Below are positions 12,555 to 23,379 of a stretch of 64,000 nt of DNA, piece after piece. Position 1 is the first letter of the stretch. Each line of letters starts with the position of its first letter. Below the pieces are notes generated by a model that did no database searches, was not told the origin of the DNA, and saw only the letters and a program-made list of their open reading frames with translations. The stretch lies in NCBI RefSeq assembly GCF_040581485.1, contig NC_090128.1, positions 30,410,931 through 30,474,930 of the forward strand. Direction: 5' to 3'. A program made the position numbers and the translations under genes. Source of the stretch: Linepithema humile (Eukaryota; Arthropoda; Insecta; Hymenoptera; Formicidae).

Positions 12555-12955
12555 GCTTTATGATATATGTATATATATATATATATATGTTTTAAATAAT
12601 TTGTAAAGGGGGGTGGACCAAGAAAAAATATAAAACACCCCTTTTATAATTTATAAAGACTGGCGTCTAATCGTCCCATCATTTCTATTGATACCGCATG
12701 GCATGCGCAAAAGAGACTAACCTAACCTAACCTAACAATGAAAAACGTTGCTTACGTGGCTTACGTGTTAACACGTGCAAGTGCAAGACGTGCCAAGTGC
12801 CAAAACGCGCCAACAAAGTGATAACCTATCAAGAAAATTAAATTGATTTGTGTCAATCATTTAAATATTACAGAAAACATTACTTTCTCTGTAAGAAAAT
12901 ACAAAATAATAATACGTTTTGTTTAACATCATGTGTTTTATTGTGTTTTAATATA
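12555..12955. promoter_or_regulatory. Putative bidirectional promoter between transposase exons and BEN gene
   Basis: A 401-bp gap between two divergent start codons. It holds a (TA)n run near 12565-12586, a GC-richer core with repeated acgtg/aagtgc motifs (12735-12820) and a telomere-type TTAGG run. No TATA box was assigned; the inference rests on geometry alone. Confidence 0.35.
12717..12736 (-). repeat. Short interstitial TTAGG telomere-type repeat
   Basis: Four perfect units of CTAAC/CCTAA in a row. TTAGG is the common insect telomere unit; four units are too few to argue for a telomere. Confidence 0.8.
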
Positions 12956-13595
12956 ATGGCTTCCACGGATTATAAAAAGTGGTATGCCAAGGTTAAATAT
13001 TACAATGGTGATGTGGAAGATATTTTGATACGTAAAATTAAAACTCAAGAGGGCAATCAATTTTCTCCCAAGCACTATAAAGACTTCAACAGCAATATTT
13101 TATATTCAGTTAAAACTGCAATGAATGATGTAGAAGGAAAAGAACAAAGATATTATGCCTATATTGGCAAGTTAGCAGGTATGATCTACAAAATAATTCT
13201 TAACACAAATTATTTTTATAAAAAATAGTAAATGTTCTGTAACATTTATAAACTGATATATATTAATTCGTTATTATATTCTTATTTCATAGGAAGTGTC
13301 ACAGAATTAAATCAGGACAATAAAAGAATTGGTTGGCCTGCATGGCCTTCAGATATACTAGACGAACCTGATAACACTTCCCAAGATGAGAGACAGCAAA
13401 ACGCATTTTCTTCAATTACAGCTTATCGTGAAAAAGCAGTAAGTAAGTTAATCATCTGGACATCGTGAGATGTGAGCACTTGTTATAGCTATATATATAT
13501 ATATTTCGAAATCTAAAAGCAACCTATGTCAAAATGTAAGGAATAGTTAAATCTTTTCTGTCAACAAATATATATAATTGAATTCTTTGCGTAAA

Positions 13596-13647
<52 letters not shown>

Positions 13648-16600
13648 AGAAAGAAATAACGGGAAAATTTAGTACTACCTGAAAAGTTGACAAAAAGGAT
13701 TCAACTATTTCTTAAATTTTGACATAGGACGCTTTTTGAAATATAAACATTTAATGTTTAAGATGTACCCACTAAAGCATGGACATTTAATACATTATAT
13801 AATTAAACATATTTAATAACTTCTTTTCTTTAAAATATATTTTATGCATATGCAGACACTAAAAAAGGGAAGAAAAAAGCAGTAGCAGAAGAATATCAGA
13901 AAATTTTATGTAATTATAATATCGAAAAAAATATTGATGAAAAAGATTTTTCTGAAAATATAACAATAGATTCTAGTGGACCTACTACTAAGAAATATTC
14001 ACAATATCAAGAAAAATTATCAGTTGATCGTAATGTGTCTGTTGCACTTCAAGAATTGAAAAGTCTTTTAAATGAAAAAGTGCAGAAAATGGAAGAAAAA
14101 ATAGAAGAAAGAATAGAAAACAGTAGCAAGATTATCGAAGAAAATATTATAGAAATTGTAAAAGAACCACTTTCACAAGCGTGTGAAGCTGTTTGTAGAA
14201 TGGAGGAAATGTTGAGTAAGTTTAATTCAAGCACTTCGAATAATATTCTGTATGTTACAGAATGGTTACATAATTCACAAGATTATTCTGAATGTTACGA
14301 CTTAATTCAATTATTATTAGGTGAGTAGAGTTAGTGAAACAATTAATTTTATCTTACATTCATAAATAATGTATTTGACATTTATAAACAATGATTTTAA
14401 TTATTAAAATATTTGTGTACAATACAATAATCAACTCTTTCAAAAAAAGACAAGATGATAAAAATTTAAACTTAAATATAAAATTAATAATATAATTATA
14501 TTCTATTTTTTTATTATTTTTTGTATATTTAAGTTTAAATTTGAATTGCACTATATCTTTGAAAGAGAAAACTTATAATTATTGTACGTAAATATTTCGA
14601 CAATTAAAACCATTTGCATGTAATACATATTTCTTTTAATAATAGCTGTCATTAAAAAAATGTTTTCTTATTAAATATTTTAAAGTTTTTTGCGAACAAA
14701 TCATGTTCATCAAGTTGTTTGATATGTCTATGCATGTCAATAAATCTGTCTTTTTAATTACATTCACTCATAGTTTTTAAAAAATATTAACTTTTTATTA
14801 ATATTGTTACGTTCCCGTAGAACGTAATGGATCGGCCGATCAATTTGAGAATAATGTTCACTCACTCGAAAGACTCACACACACGAAATAAAGAACACTT
14901 CTTAACGAATTGAGAACTTTAATAGAACTTATTTACAATCTTTGCAACCAAAACCGATAAATACAAGAGAACTGTCAATACGCGTCCGCACAATTTGACA
15001 GCTCCTCCGAAACTAAACTGACAAACGTTGTTTACAAACAAGCGTCTCCTTAGAAACGAATCTTCTACTCTTTCTATAAGACTGACAGACTGTTGAGGAT
15101 TGGTACGAATAAAAAGAATTGTTTGAAGAAAAATAGCACGAGATTTTTATTTGTATATACGGGAAGAAACCGGAAGTAAGATAGACAAGACCGACAGTGT
15201 AACAGTGAAGCGCTCACCGTCTACAGCGCCATACAGCGCCACCGCTCAACGGCATAGCGGGGCGTTTACATGACAACACCCCAACTTATCGTAAGCTACA
15301 ATCTAAAAAGGAACTCAAGGAAATAAAGCTAAGGTACATTAATATCACTGGCCTGATGAGCCTTAGTGACTCATCCAAATGGCCCAAAAGTTAGGATGAT
15401 GGTCAGTTGGACTGAAGGTCCAAACCAACTCTTTGGCTTACGATACTCTGCAGACCCATACGTTGAGCGCAGAATTTCTGCTTCTGGCCCGTCACTTCTT
15501 TGGTGAGACAGTCAGCTACATTTTCGGCAGTCGGAACGTGCAGTAATTCAATAGTTCCGTCGATCGCCTTTTCGCGTACATAGTGGTGTCGCGTATCAAT
15601 GTGCTTGGTTCTGGCCCGATAACAGTCCGTAGTCGCGATGTCGAGGGCACTCCGGTTGTCACATTCGAGGTGAATTGCCTCAGCTTCCTCGAACTGCTCA
15701 TGAAACTGCTTCAGCCAGACTGCTTCCTGCGTGGCCGTTGCCATGGCCATGTATTCTGCCTCGGTTGAGGACAGAGCTACCGTTGGTTGACGTTTGCTGA
15801 GCCATGAGATACTGCCTGTGCCCAGCATAAAAACGTATCCGGTGCATGACCGGCGGGTGTCCACATCCGAACCCCAGTCAGCATCAGCAAACCCATGGAG
15901 CTTCAGGTCATCGGAACGAATAAAAAGAATTGAATAATTAATTGTTCCTTTCAAATACCTGAAGATCCGCTTGACGGCGGTCCAGTGAACTTGTCCGTGG
16001 CTTGTGTTAAACCTGCTCACGTTCCCAACAGCAAATGCAATATCTGGTCGCGTTCCTTGAACCAGATACAAGAGACATCCTACAGCCTCTTGGTAGGGAA
16101 TGTTACTTGTGTCTTCCCCTTCCTTCTTCATGTTGATTGACAGTTTTTCATTTGGAACGCTGGGAGTCGGCAACGGGTTCGCAAATTCCATTCCGAACCG
16201 CATCAACATGTTCTTGATGTACGACGATTGGTCAATTGCTATTCCATTATCTACGTATGTTATGTTGATTCCAACGCACGTTCGGGCTCGGCCCAAGTCT
16301 TTCATTTTGAAGTGAGTCCCCAACTCAAGCTTCAGGCGGTTCAGCACTTCCTTGTCCCGCCAAAAAATTAGAAAGTCATCAACGTAGATTGCCACGATGA
16401 GTGATGTATTCTTTGTGTGGTACACACACGGGTCCATTTTCGACTTCTCGAGCCCGTACGATCGTAAAACGTTGTCTAAAACGATGTTCCATTGACGACC
16501 ACTCTGCTTCAAGCCGTACATAGCCCTCTTTAGCTTGCACACGCGACCACTTCCATCGCTGTACAAAGGCGGTTGCTCGATGAAGATTTCTTCATCTAAA

Positions 16601-19600
16601 TCGCCTTGAAGGAAAGCAGTCACCGCATCCATCTGGTCAATTTTCATATTCCACTTTACGGCCAGTGCGATCAAGAGACGAATCGATGTGTAACGCACTA
16701 CCGGAGAGAATGTCTCGACGTAGTCAAGTCCATACTTCTGAGAGCACCCCTTGGCAACCAGGCGAGCCTTGTATCGCAACACAGACCCATCCTCGGCGAG
16801 CTTTCTCTTGAACACCCATTTGGTCTTGATTGCTTTCCTACCCTCGGGTAGTTCCTCCAATGTCCACGTTCCGTTGGCTTCCATTGCTTGCATTTCTTCG
16901 TCCATCGCTAGTTTCCATTCAACAGCGTGCGGTCCAGCCAGCGCCTCTTCCGCTGTTTCAGGTTCGCCAGAACGCTCGATGTCTTCCGCTCGGTAGGTAA
17001 CGTAGTCTCCGAGTCGTTCAGGTGGCTTCCGGGTTCGCCGCGATTTCCGCAATGCCTCTTCCGGTGATAGTTCGGGTTCGTTGCCTTCGATGTTGTTATC
17101 CGGCGTGCCTGTAGCCCGACCATCTGCAGCGTTGTTGACCGCGGTTTCGCCACCATCATTGCCTCGATCATCTTCGGGATCTCTCTGGCGTGCGCCCCCA
17201 ACTCCTTTCGGTTGTTTTTCTGGCTTCTCTGGAATGACGTCGACATCATCTTCAATAAAATGTTTGACTATTACCTTTGCTTTCCGAGGTTCCAGGAACT
17301 TGACGTCACGGCTCACAAAAACCTTTCCGTTTTTGACGTCTAGGCACCGCATTGCCTTCTGCGTTTCCGAATATCCGACGAACACCAACTGCTTCGACTT
17401 TGGATCGAGCTTTTTTCTGTAGATTTCGGGGATGAGTACCATTACTGGCGTGCCGAAGATTTTCAAGTTTGACACGTCAATTCGTTTTCCACGCCATACT
17501 TCCTCTGGAACTTTTCTTCCAAGCGAACGGTTCACCGATCGATTGACGACGTAGGCTGCCATGTTAACCGCTTCAGCCCAAAAGCGTTTTTCCAATTCCG
17601 CATCAATGAGTAGGCACCTTCCACGTTCCACCAGTGTCCGGTTCATGCGTTCCGCTACACCATTTTGTTGGGGTGTGTAGGCGCATGACGTCTCGTGGAT
17701 GATTCCAGCATTTTTGAAAAATGCCTTGTTGGCGCCGTTTACGAACTCAGTCCCGTTGTCGGACCTAATGCGCTTAACTCGTCGATCTGTCTGCCTTTCT
17801 ACCATCTTCACGAAAGCCTTGAGGTTGTCACTCACCTCCGCTTTTGATTTTAGAAAATAGACGAATACCTTCCTGGAGAAATCGTCGATGAATGTCAACA
17901 GGTACCTGGCTCCTCCACTGGATGTCACTTCCATTGGCCCACATAAATCCGTGTGCACCAACTCCAGAATTTCCGTCGATTTAATTTCCGTATTCGACGA
18001 GTGAAATGGGGCCCGAGATTGTTTCCCCATCATGCACGTGATGCATTCCTTCACGTCTTCACCATTTCCGTCGAACTCGAGGCCGTCAACCAGGCCCTTT
18101 AACCGAATCATGTCGCCGATATTCAGGTGTCCGAGCTTCCTGTGCCAATCCATTGCATCTTTTTCCATTCCGTCGGCACCAACCATGTCGCCACTCGCCA
18201 GACGACACTCGATCGCATTGCTGTCTACCACGTACACACCATTCCGCATTTGCGCTTGCAGTAATTTCTGACCTCTTGGGTTGTAAATCCGGCAGTCTGT
18301 TCCATCGAACTGTACCTTGTTTCCAGCTGCTGTGATTTTCGCCACTGACAGCAAATTTGCCGCCAATTGCGGCACGTAGAGCACCTCCTTCATTTGGATG
18401 TTCACACCGTCGATTGACACTAGCACCATGCCGCTACCAAGCACCTTCAACTTCTGGTTGTTGGCGGTCAAAATTTCCGGGAAATTTCCTGGCCGAAAAT
18501 TCTGCAGGATGTTTCGGTGCGGCGTCATGTGTCTCGACGCTCCGCTGTCCAGGTACCAGTTCGTGCTGGCCACCATTCGATCGTTCACCATGAATGCATT
18601 CGTCAGCTTCGCGTTCTCCGATTGAGCTTTCGGTTTCGATTTGCATTCGGACCGCTTGTGACCGACCTTGCCACAGTTGTAGCATTTAAAACCGAATTTC
18701 TTTTTGTCCGATTTCTTTCCGCCGCTTGCGCCAGCTTTCGGATGACCTAGGAGTGCTGACGATGACTCACCTTGATGGCCTCTGTCCACATCGAGCAATT
18801 TGGTCTTTACACTATCGGTGGTCAGTGCCACTCCGCTACTTTCCAGTCCGAGAATGAGCGGACGATACTCCTCACCGAGTCCAGCCAGCATAATCGCACC
18901 GATCCACTCGTCAGTGATCGCGAATCCGATGCCAACCAATTTATTCGCCGTTGATGAAATCTCCGATATGTATTCCGTCATTGAGTTACATTCATCGCGG
19001 CGCACGGTGATGAGATGCCTCAGCAGCGTTATTTTCCGTGTGAGACCTTTGTCGTCGAACAGATGTTTCAACGCCGTCCAGACGCCAATCGCCGTCGTGT
19101 GACCTTGGATGTGCACGTAAAGTGATTCTTCCACCGAAACAATAATCCGAGCTCTCGCTTTTTTAACTTTTGTTGGGTCGGTTTCAGTGTTCGCTTCTGC
19201 AATCGTGCCATCGAGTTCCTCGAATTCAAGAACACTTTGCATTGCAAACTGCCACGTATGGTAGTTTTCCGAGCCGCGGAGTTTTTCGATAACAAATTCT
19301 TTTCCCATTGTTTCGATTCTAACCTTTTCACACGCGAGCTCAATACGATAGGTTAACCATGTAATTCCGCAATTTTGCCGAAATATTACTTTGCACAACA
19401 AAATACCGACAATTCCACTAATTTCTAATTCCCTGGGCCCATAACCTGTTGAGGATTGGTACGAATAAAAAGAATTGTTTGAAGAAAAATAGCACGAAAT
19501 TTTTATTTGTATATACGGGAAGAAACCGGAAGTAAGATAGACAAGACCGACAGTGTAACAGTGAAGCGCTCACCGTCTACAGCGCCATACAGCGCCACCG

Positions 19601-22378
19601 CTCAACGGCATAGCGGGGCGTTTACATGACAACACAGACTAACGTTATTTACAAATAAGCGTCTCCCTGGAGACGAATCTTCTGCTCTCAATGAGATGAA
19701 ATACAGGGACGCAACACTATCCCCCTCGTCTTCAGATTGTCGTCCCGACATTCTAATTCATTTTTTTGATCTTCAATTAAACTCCTAGCTCTCTTCTAGC
19801 TTGAGTTTAAATTTCTTGATCCATCGATGTCCAAGTCTTTAATAAGCTTCTCTGCCCTACCCTGAGCTGCTGCTACAGGTTACCAGGCAACTTATTTCCT
19901 CTGACTTAATCGATTTTTAAAATCTTTGTATGTTCTTCGTGAAGCTTCGGACAAGAGGGGGGTATTCACCGTGGTCCCATCGTCTTAAAAGACTCCTCAA
20001 GTCCCTGCCTCGGCATTTGCCCTGCGGCTCACGGGAAAACCACGGCTCAAAAACCGTGAGCGAGACAGTCTTCGTCAAATTCGTCGTCAACTTCTTATAG
20101 AATCACTTCAGTTTCCATTTTCATTTCATTCTTTCTAAAATAAATAAATAAGAACGATCAAAACAAGTAACTTATTCAATAAAAAGAAAACAATTACTAT
20201 CAATACAGAATTTATCTTTTATAAAAAGGAGCTAATCTATCAGCATGGACAACTTTCTGTCTGTGTCTGTTAGATTTTTGAATTCTAAATACAACATTAC
20301 TAAGTTTATTAATTACTTTATAAGGACCCTCCCAATGACTTTGTAATTTAGGTGCTTTTCCTTTAACTCTACGAGGATTATAAAACCACACATCTTGACC
20401 TTCTTCAAAATTAATTTGTCGAGCTTTCTGATCATAACGAGCTTTAGTACGAAGTGAACGAAAATTCAAACGTTGACGAGTTTCTCTATGAACTTCCTCT
20501 AATTTATCTTTTAATTTATAACCTAAATCTGAATTTTCAATATTTAATCTATTTCGCGACGCGGAACTCTCTCTCTGATTCCTAATTTCGCTATTTCGTG
20601 ACGCGGAACTCTCTCCCTGATTCCTAATTTCGCTATTTTGTGACACGGAACTCTCTCCTTGATTCCTAATTTCGCTATTATTAAAACGACTTAGCTGGAC
20701 TATATCTTGTTCCAAACGATGCAGTTCTGTCCGTATCTGCTCCTGTTCAACTCGTCGTTCCTCTCGGAGTTGTCCTAGCTCCTCCAGGATTGTACGCAGC
20801 ATTTCCGACTCAGCCGAAACCACTGCCGTTTCATTTGACACCGCCGCAGCTTGAGTACGCGTCCTCCTTGGTGAATGGACTGTGGACATGTCGTTCGCCG
20901 ATCCCGGACGAGCCCCCAAAATGTTACGTTCCCGTAGAACGTAATGGATCGGCCGATCAATTTGAGAATAATGTTCACTCACTCGAAAGACTCACACACA
21001 CGAAATAAAGAACACTTCTTAACGAATTGAGAACTTTAATAGAACTTATTTACAATCTTTGCAACCAAAACCGATAAATACAAGAGAACTGTCAATACGC
21101 GTCCGCACAATTTGACAGCTCCTCCGAAACTAAACTGACAAACGTTGTTTACAAACAAGCGTCTCCTTAGAAACGAATCTTCTACTCTTTCTATAAGACT
21201 GACAGACTAACGTTATTTACAAATAAGCGTCTCCCTGGAGACGAATCTTCTGCTCTCAATGAGACGAAATACAGGGACGCAACAATATTTTTCAATTTTT
21301 TTCATAAATATTTCACATTATTGTTCAATGTTGTGTTACAGTTTATTCAACTTGCTATTTGTGAAGTATGTGCACACTTAGGCTGCGTTCCGATATTCAC
21401 TGCAAGCAACTGCAAGTACTGAAAATCTATAGTATACGTAACGTAGACTTGCAGTGAATATCGGAACCAGCCTCTAGTTAAAAGCAAAAAGCAATTACAA
21501 ATATTCAGCATTGCTGAAGAAACGAGCATTTCTATTTATTCTAGATTAGAATACATTTAGCAAGCTCTTATTGAGCACTTTTAGTGAACAATTGTTTGTA
21601 ATTAATTTAAAGTCTAAAATCTAAAATCATATACTAATCACGAACAGCTGTTCAGTATGCTTTCAATGAGCTGTTGTCATACTAAATGCATCCATTATAA
21701 GAAGTTCATAAATCCAAGCAATTTTTTTTTTTTTTTTGGTAATATTGATACGTTAGTTTCTGAAAAATAATCCATCTTTCTAAGATATTCACAAATTGCT
21801 TTTAGCTTAATCGTACATAATTTATTCATAGGCATTGTTTTAACACTAATTGTTATAATAAATAAATATAAAATTGATTATAATTTTACAGAAAAGATAT
21901 GCAACTTTGGAGATAGACTCAGCACCAGCAGTATGTCTTCAGAAATAGAAAATAAGGTAAGTTAATTTTTTTGTAGTAGTTTTTTTTATAAAACATTTTG
22001 CAACTAATTATTTTATTTTATCAGGTTCATCTTGGCAGTGGTTTCTATTGCACAAATGCAGGTTTCGCAGCTATAAAAGCAGCAAAAAATGATTGCGACT
22101 GGGCTGCAGCCCTTCTTATTGGAGTTTTCGGCGAAAATGCTAAATTAATGAGGATTTATCCTAGAAAAGAAGGATTAAAAAAATTTCCACTTGGATTCCT
22201 GATGCTAGCTCAAAGTAAATATTCAATTGTTATGAAAGAAATACTATCTTTTTCTTATTATTATTTATCTCTTGTTTTTTATTTTATAGACTTGTTCAGA
22301 GAGCGATTGAAAAATGATAATTATGAAGGTGACATTGATCAAATGATCAAATTACTGCCAGCTTATCTCTCAGATTGA
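12956..22378 (+). CDS. BEN-domain protein, 6 exons, open; intron 3 swollen by nested retroelements
   Basis: Exons 12956-13178, 13293-13442, 13856-14320, 21892-21956, 22025-22214 and 22290-22378 join in frame into 393 residues. All junctions are GT-AG, phases 1,1,1,0,1, and the stop is TGA. The N-terminal part (KKWYAKVKYYNGDVEDILIRK) resembles the first exon of other accessory genes of these transposons. Residues about 185-260 are Glu/Lys-rich and probably coiled coil. From residue 302, VHLGSGFYC, then CDWAAALLIGVFGE and LMRIYP fit a BEN domain, a DNA-binding fold used by chromatin and repressor proteins. Intron 3 is 7571 bp, of which 6484 bp is a nested LTR insertion. The gene is head-to-head with transposase exons. 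It is either a transposon accessory gene or a domesticated one. Confidence in BEN is moderate. Confidence 0.7.
13600..13640. repeat. (AT)n microsatellite
   Basis: Pure TA run inside intron 2 of the BEN gene. Confidence 0.9.
14805..15090 (-). repeat. Gypsy 3' LTR, outer part
   Basis: First 286 bases of the interrupted 363-bp LTR. It ends with CAGAC, the 5-bp target duplication of the inserted copia element. Confidence 0.9.
15091..15278 (-). repeat. Copia 3' LTR
   Basis: 188 bp, matching 19447-19634. Internal flank gataagttgggg on the minus strand is the likely polypurine tract. Confidence 0.93.
15403..19308 (-). CDS. Copia Gag-Pol polyprotein
   Basis: A single open frame of about 1300 residues carries all copia domains in order: Gag with a CCHC knuckle (CYNCGKVGHKRSEC); protease (WYLDSGASRHMT); integrase with HTDLCGPM, RSDNGTEF and a later E; reverse transcriptase with AIYVDDFLIF; and RNase H with ADADWGSD, SSTEAEYMA and KHIDTRHH. 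I start at the ATG at 19308 (MGKEFVIEKL). The 31 codons upstream lack an ATG, the first being TTG, and run toward the primer site. No stop or frameshift is seen. The copia order (integrase before reverse transcriptase) separates it from the gypsy elements here. Confidence 0.95.
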   Translation of the reverse strand: MGKEFVIEKLRGSENYHTWQFAMQSVLEFEELDGTIAEANTETDPTKVKKARARIIVSVEESLYVHIQGHTTAIGVWTALKHLFDDKGLTRKITLLRHLITVRRDECNSMTEYISEISSTANKLVGIGFAITDEWIGAIMLAGLGEEYRPLILGLESSGVALTTDSVKTKLLDVDRGHQGESSSALLGHPKAGASGGKKSDKKKFGFKCYNCGKVGHKRSECKSKPKAQSENAKLTNAFMVNDRMVASTNWYLDSGASRHMTPHRNILQNFRPGNFPEILTANNQKLKVLGSGMVLVSIDGVNIQMKEVLYVPQLAANLLSVAKITAAGNKVQFDGTDCRIYNPRGQKLLQAQMRNGVYVVDSNAIECRLASGDMVGADGMEKDAMDWHRKLGHLNIGDMIRLKGLVDGLEFDGNGEDVKECITCMMGKQSRAPFHSSNTEIKSTEILELVHTDLCGPMEVTSSGGARYLLTFIDDFSRKVFVYFLKSKAEVSDNLKAFVKMVERQTDRRVKRIRSDNGTEFVNGANKAFFKNAGIIHETSCAYTPQQNGVAERMNRTLVERGRCLLIDAELEKRFWAEAVNMAAYVVNRSVNRSLGRKVPEEVWRGKRIDVSNLKIFGTPVMVLIPEIYRKKLDPKSKQLVFVGYSETQKAMRCLDVKNGKVFVSRDVKFLEPRKAKVIVKHFIEDDVDVIPEKPEKQPKGVGGARQRDPEDDRGNDGGETAVNNAADGRATGTPDNNIEGNEPELSPEEALRKSRRTRKPPERLGDYVTYRAEDIERSGEPETAEEALAGPHAVEWKLAMDEEMQAMEANGTWTLEELPEGRKAIKTKWVFKRKLAEDGSVLRYKARLVAKGCSQKYGLDYVETFSPVVRYTSIRLLIALAVKWNMKIDQMDAVTAFLQGDLDEEIFIEQPPLYSDGSGRVCKLKRAMYGLKQSGRQWNIVLDNVLRSYGLEKSKMDPCVYHTKNTSLIVAIYVDDFLIFWRDKEVLNRLKLELGTHFKMKDLGRARTCVGINITYVDNGIAIDQSSYIKNMLMRFGMEFANPLPTPSVPNEKLSINMKKEGEDTSNIPYQEAVGCLLYLVQGTRPDIAFAVGNVSRFNTSHGQVHWTAVKRIFRYLKGTINYSILFIRSDDLKLHGFADADWGSDVDTRRSCTGYVFMLGTGSISWLSKRQPTVALSSTEAEYMAMATATQEAVWLKQFHEQFEEAEAIHLECDNRSALDIATTDCYRARTKHIDTRHHYVREKAIDGTIELLHVPTAENVADCLTKEVTGQKQKFCAQRMGLQSIVSQRVGLDLQSN
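19433..19446 (-). other. Copia primer binding site, initiator tRNA-Met type
   Basis: Minus strand GGTTATGGGCCCAG directly follows the 5' LTR. It is complementary to the anticodon arm (CTGGGCCCATAACC) of eukaryotic initiator tRNA-Met, the internal 'half-tRNA' priming known for Drosophila copia. Confidence 0.85.
19447..19634 (-). repeat. Copia 5' LTR
   Basis: 188 bp, next to the primer binding site. Followed by the CAGAC duplication and the rest of the gypsy LTR. Confidence 0.93.
19635..19716 (-). repeat. Gypsy 3' LTR, inner part
   Basis: CAGAC duplication (19635-19639) plus the last 77 bases of the 363-bp LTR, ending GACGCAACA. The bases 19717-19730 (minus strand gaggggga) are the polypurine tract. 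Confidence 0.9.
19717..20211 (-). other. 3' untranslated interior of the deleted gypsy element
   Basis: Between the fused ORF stop and the 3' LTR. No coding potential; a purine tract lies at the LTR edge. Confidence 0.6.
20212..20889 (-). pseudogene. Fused Gag start / integrase tail of the deleted gypsy element
   Basis: ATG at 20889 opens a 225-codon frame. The first half is a Gag-like N-terminus with a coiled-coil-like Glu/Arg/Leu stretch (LGQLREERRVEQEQ) and three tandem copies of a 14-residue unit, NSEIRNQGESSVSQ and variants. From about residue 110 it becomes the C-terminal tail of a gypsy integrase: DVWFYNPRRVKGKAPKLQ, HWEGPYKVINKLSN and a final HADRLAPFYKR. The whole of protease to integrase core is deleted, yet the frame is kept. 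The frame stays open upstream through the primer site and into the LTR but lacks an ATG there. Confidence 0.8.
20901..20918 (-). other. Gypsy primer binding site, tRNA-Pro type
   Basis: Minus strand TGGGGGCTCGTCCGGGAT, three bases inside the 5' LTR. It matches the complement of the tRNA-Pro 3' end used by many retroelements. Confidence 0.85.
20922..21284 (-). repeat. Gypsy 5' LTR
   Basis: 363 bp, TGTTACGTTCCCG...GGGACGCAACA, intact. Followed by the ATAT duplication. Confidence 0.93.
21289..21891 (+). other. Rest of BEN intron 3, with a small foldback MITE
   Basis: AT-rich intron sequence. At about 21381-21473 a foldback element has arms GGCTGCGTTCCGATATTCAC and the complementary GTGAATATCGGAACCAGCC, with about 40 bp between. 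A T14 run lies near 21723. Confidence 0.6.
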
Positions 22379-23182
22379 GCGCTAGATCTTGGAGGAGGAA
22401 GAAGTACATCCTCTCGTGCAAAACACTCGAAGAAATATAAATATAAAAATATATCGCAGAGGTCAATTAAAATTTCAGATTTTACTAAAAATATAAATAA
22501 AAAAGCAATACAATTTTTGGTAATTATTTCATAATAATGACCAGAAATTGTGTAATTATTTATTTCCATAAAAATATAAGTAAAAAAATTTTTTTGTTTA
22601 CTTTATTTAGGACAGAAAAGGAGACAACAGTAGCAGATCCATCAATAGTTTCAACTGTTACATCTGTAACTTCAACTGTTTTACAGAAGCCATTGGTATT
22701 TAAGAACAAAAAATCAAACTTTGCCAAATTTCAAAAAAAAGATATCGATTCAATTGAAAGTAATAATAATTTAAACATAATAAACTTGATTTGTACTTTT
22801 TTAAAAATATTTATAGTTTTATTCTTTGATTAATTGCTCGTTCTTTTTTTTCAGATACATAATCATATATGAACACACATCAAGACATCTTAAATATCTT
22901 AAATATAATCAGACTCGGACCGGAATTACTCAGAACCGTAATCGTTTTGTAGTAAATAAACAAACACAAAATGTTTTCTGCAGTTGACTATTTTTTTTAT
23001 CAGTTAAATATTATTTGCAGTATTTTTTTTACTTTTTTTCCGGTTCCGGTCCGGTCTCTAATTCTAACTAAAATATATATATTAATAAAATATTTTACAA
23101 ATATTGTAAAAAAAAAATAAAATATAAAACAATAAAAATAAAAATATTTTTATTTATTATTATTTATTTACTTTAATTTTTT
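22379..23182. other. Downstream of the BEN gene; no firm gene
   Basis: AT-rich. A possible exon-like stretch after a tttatttag acceptor at about 22611-22780 encodes a Thr/Val/Ser-rich piece (PSIVSTVTSVTSTVLQKP). It lacks a clear partner and may be a relic. The remainder is low complexity. Confidence 0.4.
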
Positions 23183-23370
23183 AAGGCTCATCTGTATAAG
23201 AAGCAGACGCGGATCGCAAATCGCAAGATTAGACGCAGCAAATTGGGAACCTCAAAACTTCTGTGCGTCCTGCGTATTGAAGCCTGCGACTGTAAACTAC
23301 CGAAAATACGTCACTGCGTCTAATCTTGCGATCTGCAACCCGCGTCTTGCATCTTATATAGATGAGCCTT
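23183..23370. mobile_element. Foldback MITE, about 188 bp
   Basis: Ends AAGGCTCATC and GATGAGCCTT. Arms carry the inverted block CGCAAGATTAGACGCAG / CTGCGTCTAATCTTGCG. The target duplication is obscured by flanking T runs. Confidence 0.7.
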
Positions 23371-23379
23371 TTTACTTTT

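Larger units (their letters stand above)
15091..19634 (-). mobile_element. Complete Ty1/copia retrotransposon
   Basis: Two 188-bp LTRs (15091-15278 and 19447-19634) beginning TGTTGAGGATTGG and ending GACAACA, with one difference seen. The target duplication CAGAC is at 15086-15090 and 19635-19639. It encodes one intact polyprotein on the minus strand. The primer site abuts the 5' LTR at 19433-19446. The near-identical LTRs and open frame suggest a young and possibly competent copy. Confidence 0.95.
14805..21284 (-). mobile_element. Deletion-derivative gypsy element with a copia element nested in its 3' LTR
   Basis: LTR copies are 14805-15090 plus 19640-19716 (interrupted, 363 bp in total) and 20922-21284 (363 bp), TG...CA, with one difference noticed. 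The target duplication ATAT lies at 14801-14804 and 21285-21288. The element reads on the minus strand: primer site at 20901-20918, a purine-rich tract next to 19717, and a single fused gag/pol remnant between. Reverse transcriptase, RNase H and integrase core are absent. It sits in intron 3 of the BEN gene, antisense to that gene. Confidence 0.88.

Noticed and set aside
12717..12736. Telomere or internal telomere relic
   Set aside because: Only four units, inside a promoter-like region.
15583..19102. Plus-strand ORFs opposite copia
   Set aside because: Antisense shadows of the polyprotein.
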